Source of the DNA: Puccinia triticina
Taxonomy: Eukaryota > Basidiomycota > Pucciniomycetes > Pucciniales > Pucciniaceae
Length of the DNA stretch: 64,000 nucleotides
NCBI RefSeq assembly: GCF_026914185.1
Contig: NC_070562.1
Coordinates: forward strand, 6,510,001 to 6,574,000
Direction of reading: 5' to 3'
Part shown: piece by piece, positions 23,348-34,656 of the stretch
Layout: every line of letters begins with the position of its first letter
Numbering within the stretch: the first letter of the stretch is position 1
Notes under the pieces: model-generated
What the model was told of the DNA's origin: nothing
What the model saw: the letters and a program-made list of their open reading frames with translations, nothing else
The model's database searches: none
Program-made: the position numbers and the translations under genes

Positions 23348-23948
23348 TTAACCAATAACTGTTTGGAAAGTAGGAAGGCCGAGAGAAAAGTTGTTTAAGA
23401 GATGGTCCGGGAAGAGATGAAGGTTAGCGAGAGAGGAGGTTATTGGAGAAGAAAGTGACGGACCGATTACGCCGGCCATCGTCACACACGCGATGGCCAC
23501 ATAAGGCGACAGCCGTTCGCCTGCAGACCTCGCCGCTTATCCACATCCGATCAAACATAAAAAAGGAGAATGTCTAGAAGATCAGTTTGGACAATGAAGG
23601 ATACCAATCACAAAACAACCAAACCCACCAATCCTTGCGAATTTCCAGAAGAGTCCAAAGACCCTGTGAAGAAAAGCCCTCGAAGGATTGAGAGACACGC
23701 AGAGCGCAAGGAAGATTACACGCTTTTATTTCTGGGGGTGGTTGTTTTTGGAGACAGGAAGGTGCTTACCCGTTCTTGTTCCGATCGACGAGACTAGGCG
23801 CCGTTGCTCTCAGATAAGTACACGTGCAGATGATCAAGAGGATCACTAGTAAAAGCGACTGGAAGTTGAACAGAGCCGACTTTTCAAAGAAAGGGAGATT
23901 CGAATTAGTATGTCTTGGGTTTTAGAAGATGTCTGAAGCACTCACCAT
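23348..23948 (-). CDS. KSH1: Kish/TMEM167 family secretory-pathway protein
   Basis: Small two-helix membrane protein of the early Golgi, needed for ER-to-Golgi traffic in yeast. Exons on the minus strand: 23946-23948 (the ATG alone), 23770-23879, 23629-23663 and 23348-23520. They join to [20 protein letters not shown], then [28 protein letters not shown] and [16 protein letters not shown], which match the whole Kish family (family form [10 protein letters not shown] ... FWKxARIGERKSPY). The first intron splits the gene directly after the initiator ATG. The predicted product is 106 aa against a usual length of about 70-80, because the last exon runs about 30 codons past the conserved region; a further 3' intron may be missed. 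Head-to-head with TMA22. Confidence 0.85.
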
Positions 23949-24111
23949 TTCTCCGTGTCTTTGGGCCGATGGTTGTCTTCAGAATGTCGATTATGGTTGC
24001 ACTGTGTTGTTAGTGGTTCCGCAGACGAAGACAAGCTTGAGGACACCCGGACTCCCTCCTCGCTCTGCCTCCCCTCCGCCGCCAACTCCATCCGAGACGA
24101 TAGACATCGAG
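23949..24111. promoter_or_regulatory. Shared promoter/leader region between KSH1 and TMA22
   Basis: Only 163 bp separate the KSH1 and TMA22 start codons, which point away from each other. Both leaders and any promoter must lie here or overlap the genes. No TATA box stands out; the DNA is mixed C/T-rich. Confidence 0.5.
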
Positions 24112-24804
24112 ATGGCCATCGCCGAGAACGCAGACTCAGAACCAACGACATCGAGTGCCGATGCCGCGGCTCAACAGCCCATCCAAGCCATCAAGCTCTT
24201 GTACTGCCAGAGTCCGTCGCACACACCACCTCTCCTCAGAAATAAAGACACTCATCCTTCCCTTCAAGTTTGTAGTTTCCCGCCCAAGGATTGCGAGTAT
24301 GGGACGAGCATATCCAAGCTGAGTCGACTCCCCAAAAACACACTCCAAACAGATACACAATCACAGAGAGAGACTAAAGCCGACCAAACAGATGCAAGAA
24401 ATAGTTGACAGAGCACGACGAGGAGCTAGACGAGAAGCTGCATGGAGGGGTGGAGAATGCGCTGGAAAGCATGAGCGTGGAGGAGGTGGAGAAGAAGAAG
24501 AAGAAGGCCGAGACGGAGGCGCTGAAGAAGGAGGCCCAGGAAGAGCCCAAGGCGAGCCGGATGAAGAAGTCGAAGACGAACAAGGTGACTGTGAAGACGG
24601 TGGAGCGGACGCAGCGCAAGCGGATCACCACAATCCATGGCCTCGATCTCTTCGGTCCGTCTCCAAAAACCTTCCCTCTCCTATAAAAAAAAAACCTTTA
24701 TCTCCTGCTGTGGATCGACATGTGTAGGCATCGATTTGAAGAAACTAGCAAAGCTGTTTGCGTCCAAGTTTGCCATCGGGTCGTCGGTGAACAAGAACAA
24801 CCAA
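24112..24804 (+). pseudogene. TMA22: Translation-machinery protein Tma22/DENR, C-terminal part missing
   Basis: Tma22 (DENR) pairs with Tma20 (MCT-1) and releases tRNA and mRNA from 40S subunits after termination. Exons: 24112-24211, 24269-24322, 24412-24654 and 24728-24804. The joined product has the N-terminal zinc-binding start (KLLYCQICSFPPKDCEYG), an acidic, lysine-rich middle, and the first half of the SUI1 domain (VTVKTVERTQRKRITTIHGL then DLKKLAKLFASKFAIGSSVN). After VNKNNQ the expected DEIVVQGDV segment and final helix are not found in the rest of the locus. Instead an inverted-repeat element begins about 50 bp later, and MBL-A occupies the next DNA on the other strand. The exon 2-3 join is uncertain. 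It could be a pseudogene, a truncated allele or an assembly join. Confidence 0.8.
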
Positions 24805-24854
24805 GTCAAACTCCTTCTTACTGTGATATTTAAGTACTCTCACTATCATCTACT

Positions 24855-25097
24855 CAGGCATGGACAAAGAGACTCTTGTGTTAGGAATTGTCCAGTCTAT
24901 ATCATCCACCACTTCCTTCTTAGCCGCAATACAAAGTTGGATGTCTGAAGTGGTGGAGGATATGAACTGTAGCAGGTGTAGGCTAGACACTTCGGCATTT
25001 GACATAGTAAACTTTGAAACACTCATGCCAATGACTGGACAATTGTCAGGCATGCCTCAACATGAGAGTTTGCCTGTTGGCTGTATTCATGCCTAAA
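24855..25097. repeat. Degenerate inverted-repeat element at the TMA22 3' end
   Basis: The left half contains aggcatg, actcttgtgtt, aattgtccagtc and atcatccaccacttc. Their reverse complements follow in mirror order on the right (gaagtggtggaggat near 24948, gactggacaatt near 25034, catgcct near 25055 and 25088). Confidence 0.65.
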
Positions 25098-25198
25098 CTC
25101 TGGATGACAGTGAGAGTACATATCACATGAAGAAGCACTCTACAAAAATGCAAAAAACGATTTTACTAAACAAAAATTAGACAATATGGACAGACCAA

Positions 25199-27035
25199 TC
25201 AATGATAGAAATCATCAGTGACGGAGGAGCCCGGAAGAGTGCGGATGACCAAGCCATCAAAGCCCGGCCTAACCCAGGGCATGTTCTCGGAGGAGCTCAG
25301 TTGAGGGTTAGCGCCAGCTTCGATGAGCTGGAGCGCGCGGCGTGTAAACCACTCATAATCTTCGATGACACCCTTTTCGAGAAGCACGAGTTCACTGGCA
25401 TTTCGCGATTTCTCCACGAAGCCCTGTTCGGAACCTTGAGGTTGGACATAGTCAGGGCGTGCGATGGAGTCGAATTCGGTCGATCGACGGCCCTGGCTGA
25501 TCGCTTCACAGCAGTACGTCCAGCACTCGTGTCTGGTTGATATGAGAGCACCGCGGAACGTTAGTCACGGTGGGGAAAGAGCGTGAAAAGGTGAGAGAGA
25601 GAGACAGCTGACGAGACCCGATGCGTGAAGCCGACGAGGTACGTGCGGACTGGGTTGAGTCTCTTGGCGATCTGGAGTGCCTGGGCGACTCCGAAGTGGG
25701 AGGCGTGGGGCAAGAGGCGCAGAGTGTCGATGATCAAGACCTTCAGCAATCCGCCACTCCTCTTGCGATCCTCATCGGATCTAATCAAACTCTTCTCGAG
25801 CTGCTCCAACGTCTCCTCCGGAATCAACGAGACATCCGACACATAGTAGACACTCTTGTCTAGCAGATAGCTCGTGCAGATGTACGGCTTGTTGCCTGCA
25901 TTCGCGTCGAAAAACTTCCCGTGATGCACTGCCCATCCCAAGCAAACCCAAATTTTGCGGCGTCAAGAGAAAAATTGACTGATAAGCAGAGTCTTCGACC
26001 GTGTGGGGTGTGTGTGTGGAGAACTGACCAGGCAGAGGAAGGATCTCGATCCCAAAAAGATTGAACGCGGTTCCATCGCGAATAATGTTCCACGTGAATT
26101 GAGGGACATCACCGCCTAAAAAGAACAGAAGGTATCGCATAGACAAACAAACAGTCAGAAAATTAACCCCCGCAAAAGAGACGGATGGCGCACCGCCAGT
26201 TTTGGCATGGCTGTCCACCAAATAAGGGTGCATTCTCGAGATCTCAGCGTGGGTGTATTCGTTACAATATATCGCGATCGAGTCTTGGATCGCACCTCCC
26301 AACGTCCACGCTACATCGTATGTTTTTTTTTTCTCGTGTACACGCTCAGTCATCTACTTGTCATCATAGACGGGCGGCTGCCGATGGCGGTGGGTCGGGC
26401 TCTTCACTTACCCCTCAAATCATCCAACCCGTTCTTCAAACATTCCGACACAAAACCAGAGAGATTAGCTCATATCAGCCCCTAGAAAAACTCGAGGGAA
26501 GAAAGAAGGAGGACTGACGATTGCATCTGCACTTTGAGAGTAGAAAGAAAAGCATCGAGCGATACATTAGATCGAGCCCTGAGCGCCCGCAGAAGGAAAG
26601 AGTAAAAGGAGGGAGAGGAGAGACTGAACTGAGGATGGGTCAAAAGGACGGCGTCCAACCTGCGGATGCGATGGACGGGAAAAAACTCTCTCGCGGCCTC
26701 GCAGAAGCTTTTGCCGACGTCGATCAAGACGTGCAGGGGAGAAGACGCAGGCGCAGAGGGGGGATGGTGGCCATGGTCGCGAGGACAAGAGGGCTGGTGG
26801 ATCCGGACGAGAGCGGAGGTGTTTCGGCGGGTGTCTTTGCGGTCTGGCGAGCGGCAACATCGGCATCCCTGGCCGTGCGGATCGGTCAGACAGGCGATCG
26901 AGGGAACCTGCCCCGACGTGCCTTTGGAAGACATTCCCATCCCCTCAGCTTTGTCCAGGCCATGTTCTCATGTGTAGTGGAAAGAGACTTACCCGTTCCG
27001 AGTAGTAGCACCTCTATTCGTCCGTCCCGTTCCAT
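25199..27035 (-). CDS. Metallo-beta-lactamase-fold hydrolase MBL-A (PhnP / SPCC777.06c-like)
   Basis: Member of the MBL superfamily branch that includes fission yeast SPCC777.06c and bacterial PhnP phosphodiesterases; the physiological substrate of the fungal proteins is not established. Eight exons: 26993-27035, 26630-26921, 26519-26531, 26412-26433, 26194-26310, 26029-26115, 25613-25928, 25199-25532 (407 aa). Visible motifs: LLLGTGTSGQVPSIACLT, a Cys cluster GCRCC, RRNTS, LIDVGKSFCE, LTHPHADAI (metal ligands, assembled across a 13-nt exon), NGLDDLR (from a 22-nt exon), WTLGGAIQ, VHHG, LIIDTLR and GFTHRVSHE. No signal peptide, so probably cytosolic. MBL-B is its paralogue with the same exon pattern, except that MBL-A has no intron after the THAE segment. 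Confidence 0.88.
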
Positions 27036-28771
27036 CCTATCTCAAATGTACAGTCGAATTGCTCGAGTCAATCGAGTTAACGTGGTGTTCTCGGTACGAT
27101 GTCGATGTCGATGTCAATTGCAGACAACATGGACAACGCCTTCGCGGGACCCCTGGCTGGGCGTGATAGGGCCGAGGAAACCCCCCATAAATGGGCTCAC
27201 AAATCCAGGAATTTTCGCATTTAAGGGAAAAGTGGCGCTCACCATCTAACCCAGTCTTAAAGACGCGGCGTGTATGCCGCGTTTTTGGCTCTGATTTTGC
27301 TGAGATTGGCAATGCATGTTGTTCAAAAACATCAATGAGGGTATGAATGCCAGTCACACAAGGATAACCTCACAGGAGGGATTGGATCTAACAAATACCC
27401 AATTCATCTGGTCCGGGGAGTGGGGTTCCTGTCACTTGGCATGAGGGCATGAAAATTCAATTTTTCCAAATTTATGGATCTCCCTCAATGTGTGACTTTC
27501 CTGTCAAGATCTGAGGGCCTCCCAGAAGTGGTGAGGAGCCCCAAAAGCTAGATTTATCATTTTGCTGGGAAAATCTAGACTTTTTGGGTCTAGATCCACA
27601 ACTGCAAGGGTATCAGATGTGAAAGGAAATCATCCAGAGCACTTCCGGTGAACTTTGAAAAAATCTGAAATCTGGAACTCTGGATCCCTTTGGGGAGCTT
27701 TGGGGACCGAGATTTCCCTGCGAAATCTGAAATCTGGCGGCTCAGATCTGGATTTCCAGATCGACAGGAAGTCCTCGCAATCTGGGAGCAATCTGAGAGC
27801 CTCCCAGAGTCTCAAAGCCTAAATTTCCCTGCAAAATTTGGCACAGATCTGGGTCTGGAAGGGGTTCCCAGATTGATGGGAAGTCCTCCATTGGAGGACT
27901 TCCCGCTGATCTGGAAACCCAGATTTTCCCAGATTTCGCAGGGAAATCTGGGAAGATCTAGGATTTGGGAAGATTGAGCCCAGATTTCGCAGGGAAATGG
28001 AGGACTTCCCGCCAATCTGGAAAGCCAGATTCTCCCAGATTTCGCAGGGAAATCTGGGAAGATCTAGGATTTGGGAAGATCGAGCCCAGATTTCCCCGCA
28101 AAATCTGGAAAAATCTGGGTTCCCAGATTGACGGGAAGTCCTCCAATGGAGGACTTCCCGCCATTTTTGAATAAGTCTGGATTTTCAGATTTCGCAGGGA
28201 AATCTGGAATTTGGGACTCTGGATTGCTTCGGGGACCTAGATTTCCCTGCAAAATCTGAAATCTGGCAGCTCAGATCTGACTTTCCAGATCAACAGGAAG
28301 TCCTCCAATCTAGGCAGATCCAGGATTTGGGACAATTGAGCCCAGATTTCCCCACAAAATCTGGAAAAATCTGAGTTCCCAGATTGACAGGAAGTCCTCC
28401 ATTGTGGATGACTTCTGTCAAGATCTGTGGGCCTCCCAAGCCCAAAAAGCTAGATTTCCCTTCAAACATCTAGACTTTTCAGGTCCAAAGCAGCATCTGT
28501 GAGGGTCCCAGATTGCACAGGAAGTCTATAATTTGCACTGTTCAGGATTTTGATAGGGCTCTTAATTTAGGACTTAGAGGGGCATCTAGAAAGCTGTAGA
28601 TGTCCCTCCTGTTGGCAACAGGAACTTGGAAGTCATCATTGGCATGCAATCTGGGACCCCTGCAGATGTTGGTTCAGACCCAAGGAGTCTAGATTTCTGC
28701 AGGAAAATCCAGCTTTCTGGGCTCTAGATCACTTCTGGGAGGCACACAGATCTTGACGGGAAATTGGAGCA

Positions 28772-28870
28772 AGGCTGAAACGCTGCGCTGCGCTACAAAA
28801 AAGCACTCTTTTAGCACAGTGCAGCAGGGAACCGCTGCGCGGTCAGCCCAAAAAGCGGTAGCGCAGCACC
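28772..28870. repeat. GCGCTACC-type MITE inside the array
   Basis: Opens 'acgctgcgctgcgctacaaaa' and closes 'aaaagcggtagcgcagc'. It sits between half-palindromes gggaaattggag (left) and tggatgacttccc (right). Confidence 0.6.
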
Positions 28871-29077
28871 AGTGGATGACTTCCCGTCATCATTTAGAGA
28901 GCTCTAGATGCCTCTCTAAATCCTAAATTAAGACACCTATCAAAAATTCAACCAGTGCACATGAAAGTAATGAACTGTAGGGCTAGGAAAACAATTCCCT
29001 TTTTGTCAAAAATTAAGAATTTGGTTGTGTAAATTGAGATCTGGGAGGCTCCCAGACTCAACAGGAAGTCCTCCAGT

Positions 29078-29176
29078 CCCGCTGCGCTACCGCTGAAAAT
29101 AGCGGGGCCCCGCTTTTTCCCCAACCCAAAAAGCAGTGGCGCAGCGGCGGGGCCACTACTTTCAGCGCAGCGCTTT
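29078..29176. repeat. Second GCGCTACC-type MITE inside the array
   Basis: Opens 'cccgctgcgctaccgctgaa' and closes 'ttcagcgcagcgctttc'. It lies between the arms aggaagtcctcca (left) and tggaggacttccc (right), i.e. near the centre of a palindrome. Confidence 0.6.
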
Positions 29177-29860
29177 CACCCTTGATTGCTATTGGAGGAC
29201 TTCCCGTCAATCTGGGAACCCCTTCCAAACCCAGATCTGAGCCAAATTTTGCAGGGAAATTTAGGCTTTGAGACTCTGGGAGGCTTTCAGATTGCTCCCA
29301 GATTGCGACAGGAAGTCCTCCATGGGAGGACTTCCCCTCAATCTGGGAACCCCTTTCAGACCCAGATCTGAGCCAAATTTCCCAGGGGAATTTAGGCTTT
29401 GAGACTCTGGGAGGCTCCCAGATTGTGATGGGGAGTTTCTGGGGACTCAGATTTTTCCAGATTTTGCATGGAAATCTGGGCTTGATCATCCCAAATCCTA
29501 GATCTGCGTATAAGATTTCCCTGTGAAATCTGAGAAAATCTGGGTTTCCAGATTGGCTGGAAGTCCTACATTGGAGGACTTCCCGTCAATCTGGGAACCC
29601 AGATTTTTCCAGATTTTGCGGGGAAATCTGGGCTCGATCTTCCCAAATCCTAGATCTTCCCAGATTTCCCTGCGAAATCTGGGAAAATCTGGGTTTCCAG
29701 ATCGGCGGGAAGTCCTCCATTGGAGGACTTCCCGTCGCAATCTGGGAGCAATCTGAGAGCCTCCCAGAGTCTCAAAGCCTAAATTTCCCTGCGAAATTTG
29801 GCTCAGATCTGGGTCTGGAAGGGGTTCCCAGATTGACGGGAAGTCCTCCATTGTTCTTGC

Positions 29861-31460
29861 TTGTTTTCTTTCCTTGGCTCTCTCAGAAATTGGCACTCTC
29901 ACTTGTTTTCCTATCACCAGGATCTCCATAAGACTCCTTTTAGACATACAACACAAATCAATTGCTTTGATCTATCCACCAAAATGTTAGACAAGCCTGT
30001 CTGGTAGTTGGGCAAGAGGAGGGAAATGGACCCACCATTGAAGCTCCCTAGACCGCTGGTCAAACAGAACAACAGGGGGATTCAAAGCTGGCTGGATGTA
30101 ACTTTTTGCAAGTTGGTGTTCAAGCCTTTCATTTAACAAGGACTTGCTATCCAAGCAGGCCCAGAGATGTAGAACTCAATGTACTTTTGCGACTTGGTGT
30201 TGGAATATTTGAGAACAGTCTTTCATTTGAGTCATGAGTCAGAGTTTTCTGATCTCCAAGGCCAATCATCATCGAACTACCCATAACCTCCCATAACCCC
30301 ATATCTTCATCCTACACCCGAACTCGAATCAGAAGTAACTGAACAGATATCCGCGGCGTATCTGCCGTGCCCTGTTGTTGGAATCCAATGTGATCGAGCA
30401 GCCGACTATTTCTGCCTTGAGTTTCCACAATGGTTACACTATTCTTGAACACAAGTTACCGGCATTTCTAGCACAAATGTCTCTCGCGCCTGTCTGCGAA
30501 CATGCCGTGTTCGGCGAGCGATGCAAGCAGGCTCCGGACACGAAGAGGCATCTCGGGCCGAGTCTCCCAGTGCCACATGTGCGGGCTCCGGCCACAACCC
30601 ACCGTATAGCGCTCGCCCGCCCTTCCAGACGTCCGAAGCGGAGGGGTTGGCCTGACAAGCCGAGGGCCGGGGTGCATGTCGGGCAGCCTTTCGGCCCGGG
30701 CCGACAACGGATCTGGTCAATCACCTGATTGGCAAGGCCGGCGGTTGGCACCAGCTCGGCACTCAGTCTCTATAGCCTGTCGTGGGTTGACGATCCTTCA
30801 CTTCCGCTTCGACCGGAGCCGTAGAGACGATGGCGTAAGGATGATAGGGCTCACGATGTATAGCATATATTTATGTATTAATGTTCCAATGGATGTTTTG
30901 ATCAGCGTTTCCGGCGAGCTCCAAGCTTCCATATTGGCTATAGTCACCGAACCTTTTCTCGCCTGACAGCATCTGACGTTATTTCCAGGGCTCATTTCCC
31001 TCTTTTGGTCTCTCCAGAATCCAGCTGGGTTGTTGTTGATGTAGTCCGTCCGGTCGGTCGGTCATCAGGGTCGACCCATTCGCGACGACAGCAGTTGATC
31101 TGGAGACAGATAAATGAACCCGACGGGTCCAACAGTCCCTATAGAACCCAAGCATCCTGGCCGTCGCCAATCAGCCTTCCCAGTCAGCGTACATAGATAG
31201 CCACAGACACAAGTGGCAGTCAGGCCAATCCGATTGGGTTTTCCCTGCACGTATACACCCCAGCCTGCGTTGAGAGAACACGGTAATTGTATTTAACTCA
31301 CGCTCTAATTAGACCAAGATCGGATTCCTGGACGAACATTCTCTGCGTACACTCGACCCGAAAGCCAAAAGACTTCTCTGAGGATCTTCCCACCAAGCCC
31401 GTCACTCACCCATCCTTCATCCCCAATTTGTTAAACTTAAATACAAATATATAGATTAGC
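29861..31460. other. Intergenic, no gene recognised
   Basis: Unique-looking DNA between the palindromic array and MBL-B. GC-rich overlapping frames at 30434-30760 on both strands lack family motifs. The region includes the upstream side of MBL-B. Confidence 0.4.
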
Positions 31461-33337
31461 ATGGCTCCCACCAAGTTCGATGTCCTCATTCTCGGCAGCG
31501 GTAAGACTTCTGCTTCCCCCCTTGGTCATCATCTGTCTGTGCAAACCGGCTGAAACCCCGTCTTCTCTTGCGCACACCCCAAAGGGACTTCGAGCCAACT
31601 ACCTGTGATAAGCTGTTTGATAGCCAAGCCGCCCAAGAAAGGCTGCCAATGCTGTCTGTCCACGCTGGCAGCGGACGGCTCCGGGCGCAAGAACGCCCGC
31701 CGAAACACCAGCGCCATCGTCCAGTTCCAGCCCAATCACCATCTCGCAGACTCCGATCAGGCCCCGGCCCAGCGACCGGCAACAGTCTTGATCGATGTCG
31801 GCAAAAGCTTCTGTGAAGCTGCCCGCGAACATTTCCCGAAACATGGCCTCGACACAATCGACGCTGTCTTCTTGACCCATCCCCAGTACGTTGCCGCTCC
31901 TCCTTCACTGTCATCTCTAACCCTCGCCCCGATATTAAAATCTCATCTTTTGAATCACAACAGTGCGGACGCCATCGTAAGCTCACAACTAGCAGACGTC
32001 AAATAGTCTTGACCAGCAGTTAACTCCCTCCCCCTTGATGTTCCATTGGTCGCCACGCCTAACAGAATGGTTTGGATGACCTTCGAGGTGAGGAGATTCC
32101 CCGACCCTCTTCATTGACGAACACCGCCCTGACCTATATCCCCCCTATTTCTCAGCTTGGACTCTAGATGCGGTGATTCAAGCGACGATTCCGATATACT
32201 GTAACCAGTCTACATTCGACGAAGCAAGTCCCCCATCCTCCAGATTCCATCTCTTCCACACAAAAACTTATGTATTTATTTCGAAATTTAGGTTGCTAAG
32301 ATTTTTCCGTACATGGTCAACCCCGGTGGCGGAACTGGAGGTACGTGTGCGGTGCTGAGCGACAAACAAGGATCTGGCATGATTGATGTCGATCTTGGTT
32401 GTTGTCTTTTCTCATAGGCGGAGATGTGCCGGCCTTTCAATGGCACATTATCGAAAGCGATGTGCCCTTCGAGCTCTTGGGCGTCCAGGTGTCCCCCCTC
32501 AAGGGTACATTATCCTCCCACATTTCCGAAGCAATGCCTCTGCACGCGCAGCCTGACCCATCCTCTTTTTTTTCTACACCAGTCCACCACGGGTGTTACT
32601 TCAACGCCTGTGGGCAACCCTCGAGTCCGTACGAGTGCCTGGCCTTCCTGTTCGACCAGACGTTCTGCTACATGTCCGATGTGTCCTCGATTCCCGAGTC
32701 CACATGGGCCGCGCTGGGCTGTCCATCCACGCCAAGCACGCCCCGGCTCACCCGCTCGCTGTCGAACCTCACCGAGGAGAGCTTCGGCTCCGACAATCTG
32801 TCGCTTTCCTCCGCATCCTCCATGTCGGACTGCTCGCATTCGTCGGCCTCTTCGGTCTCGGAGGCCGACGGCCCCCCCGCCGGGCTGCCCCTGCTCATCG
32901 TGGACACCATGCGTCTGACACACCACATTTCGCACTTCGGAATAGCCGACGCGGTCGAGACTGCCGCGAAGCTGAGGGCCCACCGCACCTACATCCTAGG
33001 ATTTACCCATGGTGTCACGTAAGTCTGCTTGTTGCTTCGTTTTTGTTTGACATAGTCCCCCTGATCCACGCCCCCCTTTTACAGACACGAGTGTTGGCAG
33101 GCCGCATGCGAGCTCATCAGCGAAACCAGCAACACAGGACTCCAGGCGACGCTCGATCCATCTCCCCCTTTCCCAGAGGACATCGAACTGGGAAACGATC
33201 CCCCGAGATTCTCGCAGCAAGCCCTGGCATTGTGCCAAGATCACATCAAAGAGGCTCCCCTGTGGATTCGCCCGGCATTTGACGGACTGGTCATCTCCAC
33301 TGATGGCGTAAAAACCACCGACAATTTCCATCCTTGA
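31461..33337 (+). CDS. Metallo-beta-lactamase-fold hydrolase MBL-B (PhnP / SPCC777.06c-like)
   Basis: Nine exons: 31461-31500, 31585-31885, 31964-31976, 32066-32087, 32156-32223, 32292-32340, 32418-32504, 32583-33018, 33085-33337 (422 aa). Motifs: KFDVLILGSGTSSQLP, GCQCC, RRNTS, LIDVGKSFCEAARE, LTHPHADAI, NGLDDLR, WTLDAVIQATIPIY, VHHGCYFNACG, LIVDTMR and GFTHGVTHE, giving the His/Asp metal ligands of the family. Compared with MBL-A it carries a Ser-rich insert of about 40 residues (near 32780-32870) and an extra intron after DE. That intron uses a GC donor (GAA/GCAAGT at 32224). The N-terminal family motif is slightly degraded (LPVISCLIAK where MBL-A has VPSIACLTDP). Cytosolic by default; substrate unknown. 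Confidence 0.87.
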
Positions 33338-34151
33338 TTGACTGGCTCATGAGCATCCATATGTGAATCAGCAGCTATACCATGTATCTTCCAAAATAAG
33401 ACAAAACCATCACCAAAAAATTTGCCCTAAATTTTCCTGTATCTTTTTTCTTAAGGCACATGTGTAGATAGATTAGTCTGGGTAGACCTGGGCATATTCT
33501 TTGGATAAATTTTCAGATCATCCTGTAACATACTCTTTGGGCACATAATACCCTAGTTAATTGTTGTACATCTGGACGTGCTTCGTTGAACACAATGTGT
33601 AATAGGAAAGCCAGGGGCTTCGTCTCTTCTCTCAGAGGAGGGTTAGTGTGTGCAAAGACAGAAACTTTTCTTGCCTGGAAGGCGATTTCATTCCTGGCCG
33701 GAATGGGCTCCTCCTCCTGTAGTGGGTGAAGCCAGCATTTACCAATCAAGAACCATTGCGAGGAGAATCCCTCCTAGGCGGGTATCTCAGCTTGAAGCCC
33801 CTCATCTTATCATCTTCATGTCACAGCTTAGTGCACGTCACAGCTTGGAGCCTTGGATTGATCAAAAATCAATTCTACAAACATTGTGCCACCATTTTCA
33901 GCAGCAAGGCTAACTCAGTCCCTCTGGCCGAGCAAGGGAGGTTTAGCTTGCACTGACACACGGTGTCACATCAAGGAGCACCAGAGCGCTCATGGCACAC
34001 AAGGGGAATTCGAGTGAGAGCGTTAGATGAATTGCTCGGCCTTTACAGTTGTCTGCTCGATCTTTAATTTACAAGCATGCGGAAGGCGAAAGATGAAGTG
34101 CTACATTCGGAAACCAGGGGATGCGGGCCTGCGTGCATGGAAGCAGGTTTT
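33338..34151. other. Intergenic, no gene recognised
   Basis: Holds the 3' sides of MBL-B and the LEA-like gene, which converge here. No frame with family motifs was seen. Confidence 0.4.
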
Positions 34152-34656
34152 TTAGACTTGGACCTTGTTCTTGGCGTCTTTGGCCATGTCTTTGGCAGAT
34201 TCTTTCGTCTTGTTGGCCTCGTTTTTAGCATCAGCCGCGACCTGGGTAGAGTGACAAGATGGGAAGTAAGTAATCGGTTGGGAGAAAGGTTTCGAAGAAG
34301 GGTAGGTAGCATACGTTGCGTGCTTGGCTGCTGACCGAGCCGGTGGCCTGCTTGACCTTGTTCGACGCAGCCTCGAGGTTCTCCATGCTTTTCGAAGCCA
34401 ACTCGCCGGCCTTCTTGTTGACCTGAAAGGAGGAATAAAAGAGCGGGATAAGTACTACAAGCAGAAGGCTGTTTCTGCACAGGTAACGATGAGAGCAGGA
34501 GGGATACTGAACTGATTGGGCGGCCTCTTGGACCTTTCCGACTATGTCGCTCGACTTGCGACTGGTGGAGAAGGAGGAGACGAAGACGGTTCGAGGGACG
34601 CTCGAACGGAGAGCAGGGGTTTGCAAAGCGCGCTTGGAGATCAAGGTGATAGACAT
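34152..34656 (-). CDS. Small LEA-like amphipathic-repeat protein, probably mitochondrial
   Basis: Three exons on the minus strand (34513-34656, 34315-34422, 34152-34241) give 113 aa from the ATG at 34654-34656. The N-terminus MSITLISKRALQTPALRSSV with FVSSFSTSRKSS downstream is basic, hydroxylated and acid-free, typical of a mitochondrial presequence. The rest is Ala/Lys/Glu/Asp/Asn-rich with a loose 11-residue periodicity (VNKKAGELASKSMENLEAAS; KNEANKTKESAKDMAKDAKN), as in group 3 LEA and CsbD-type stress proteins. These proteins protect membranes and enzymes during drying or stress. The assignment to this class rests on composition and periodicity, not on a specific domain. All introns are phase 0. 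Confidence 0.7.

Larger units (their letters stand above)
27640..29860. repeat. Dense palindromic repeat array
   Basis: About 2.2 kb built from repeats of a few modules: a near-perfect palindrome of type gggaagtcctccattggagg continuing acttccc (centres about 27890, 28147, 29321, 29573 and 29721), and 'ccagatttcgcagggaaatctggg' plus its inverse, often with 'gatctaggatttgggaagat'. Modules occur in both orientations, so the region could fold extensively. Long open frames on both strands here (for example 29058-29489 and 29498-29956, minus) consist only of these repeats and are not treated as genes. 27240-27640 before it holds no recognised gene. Confidence 0.85.

Noticed and set aside
29058..29956. 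Long minus-strand open frames in the palindromic array
   Set aside because: They consist wholly of the repeated array modules, appear in several frames and both strands, and show no domain pattern.
30434..30760. Several overlapping frames on both strands
   Set aside because: GC-rich DNA with few stops; frames on both strands are open equally and none shows a motif or splice structure.
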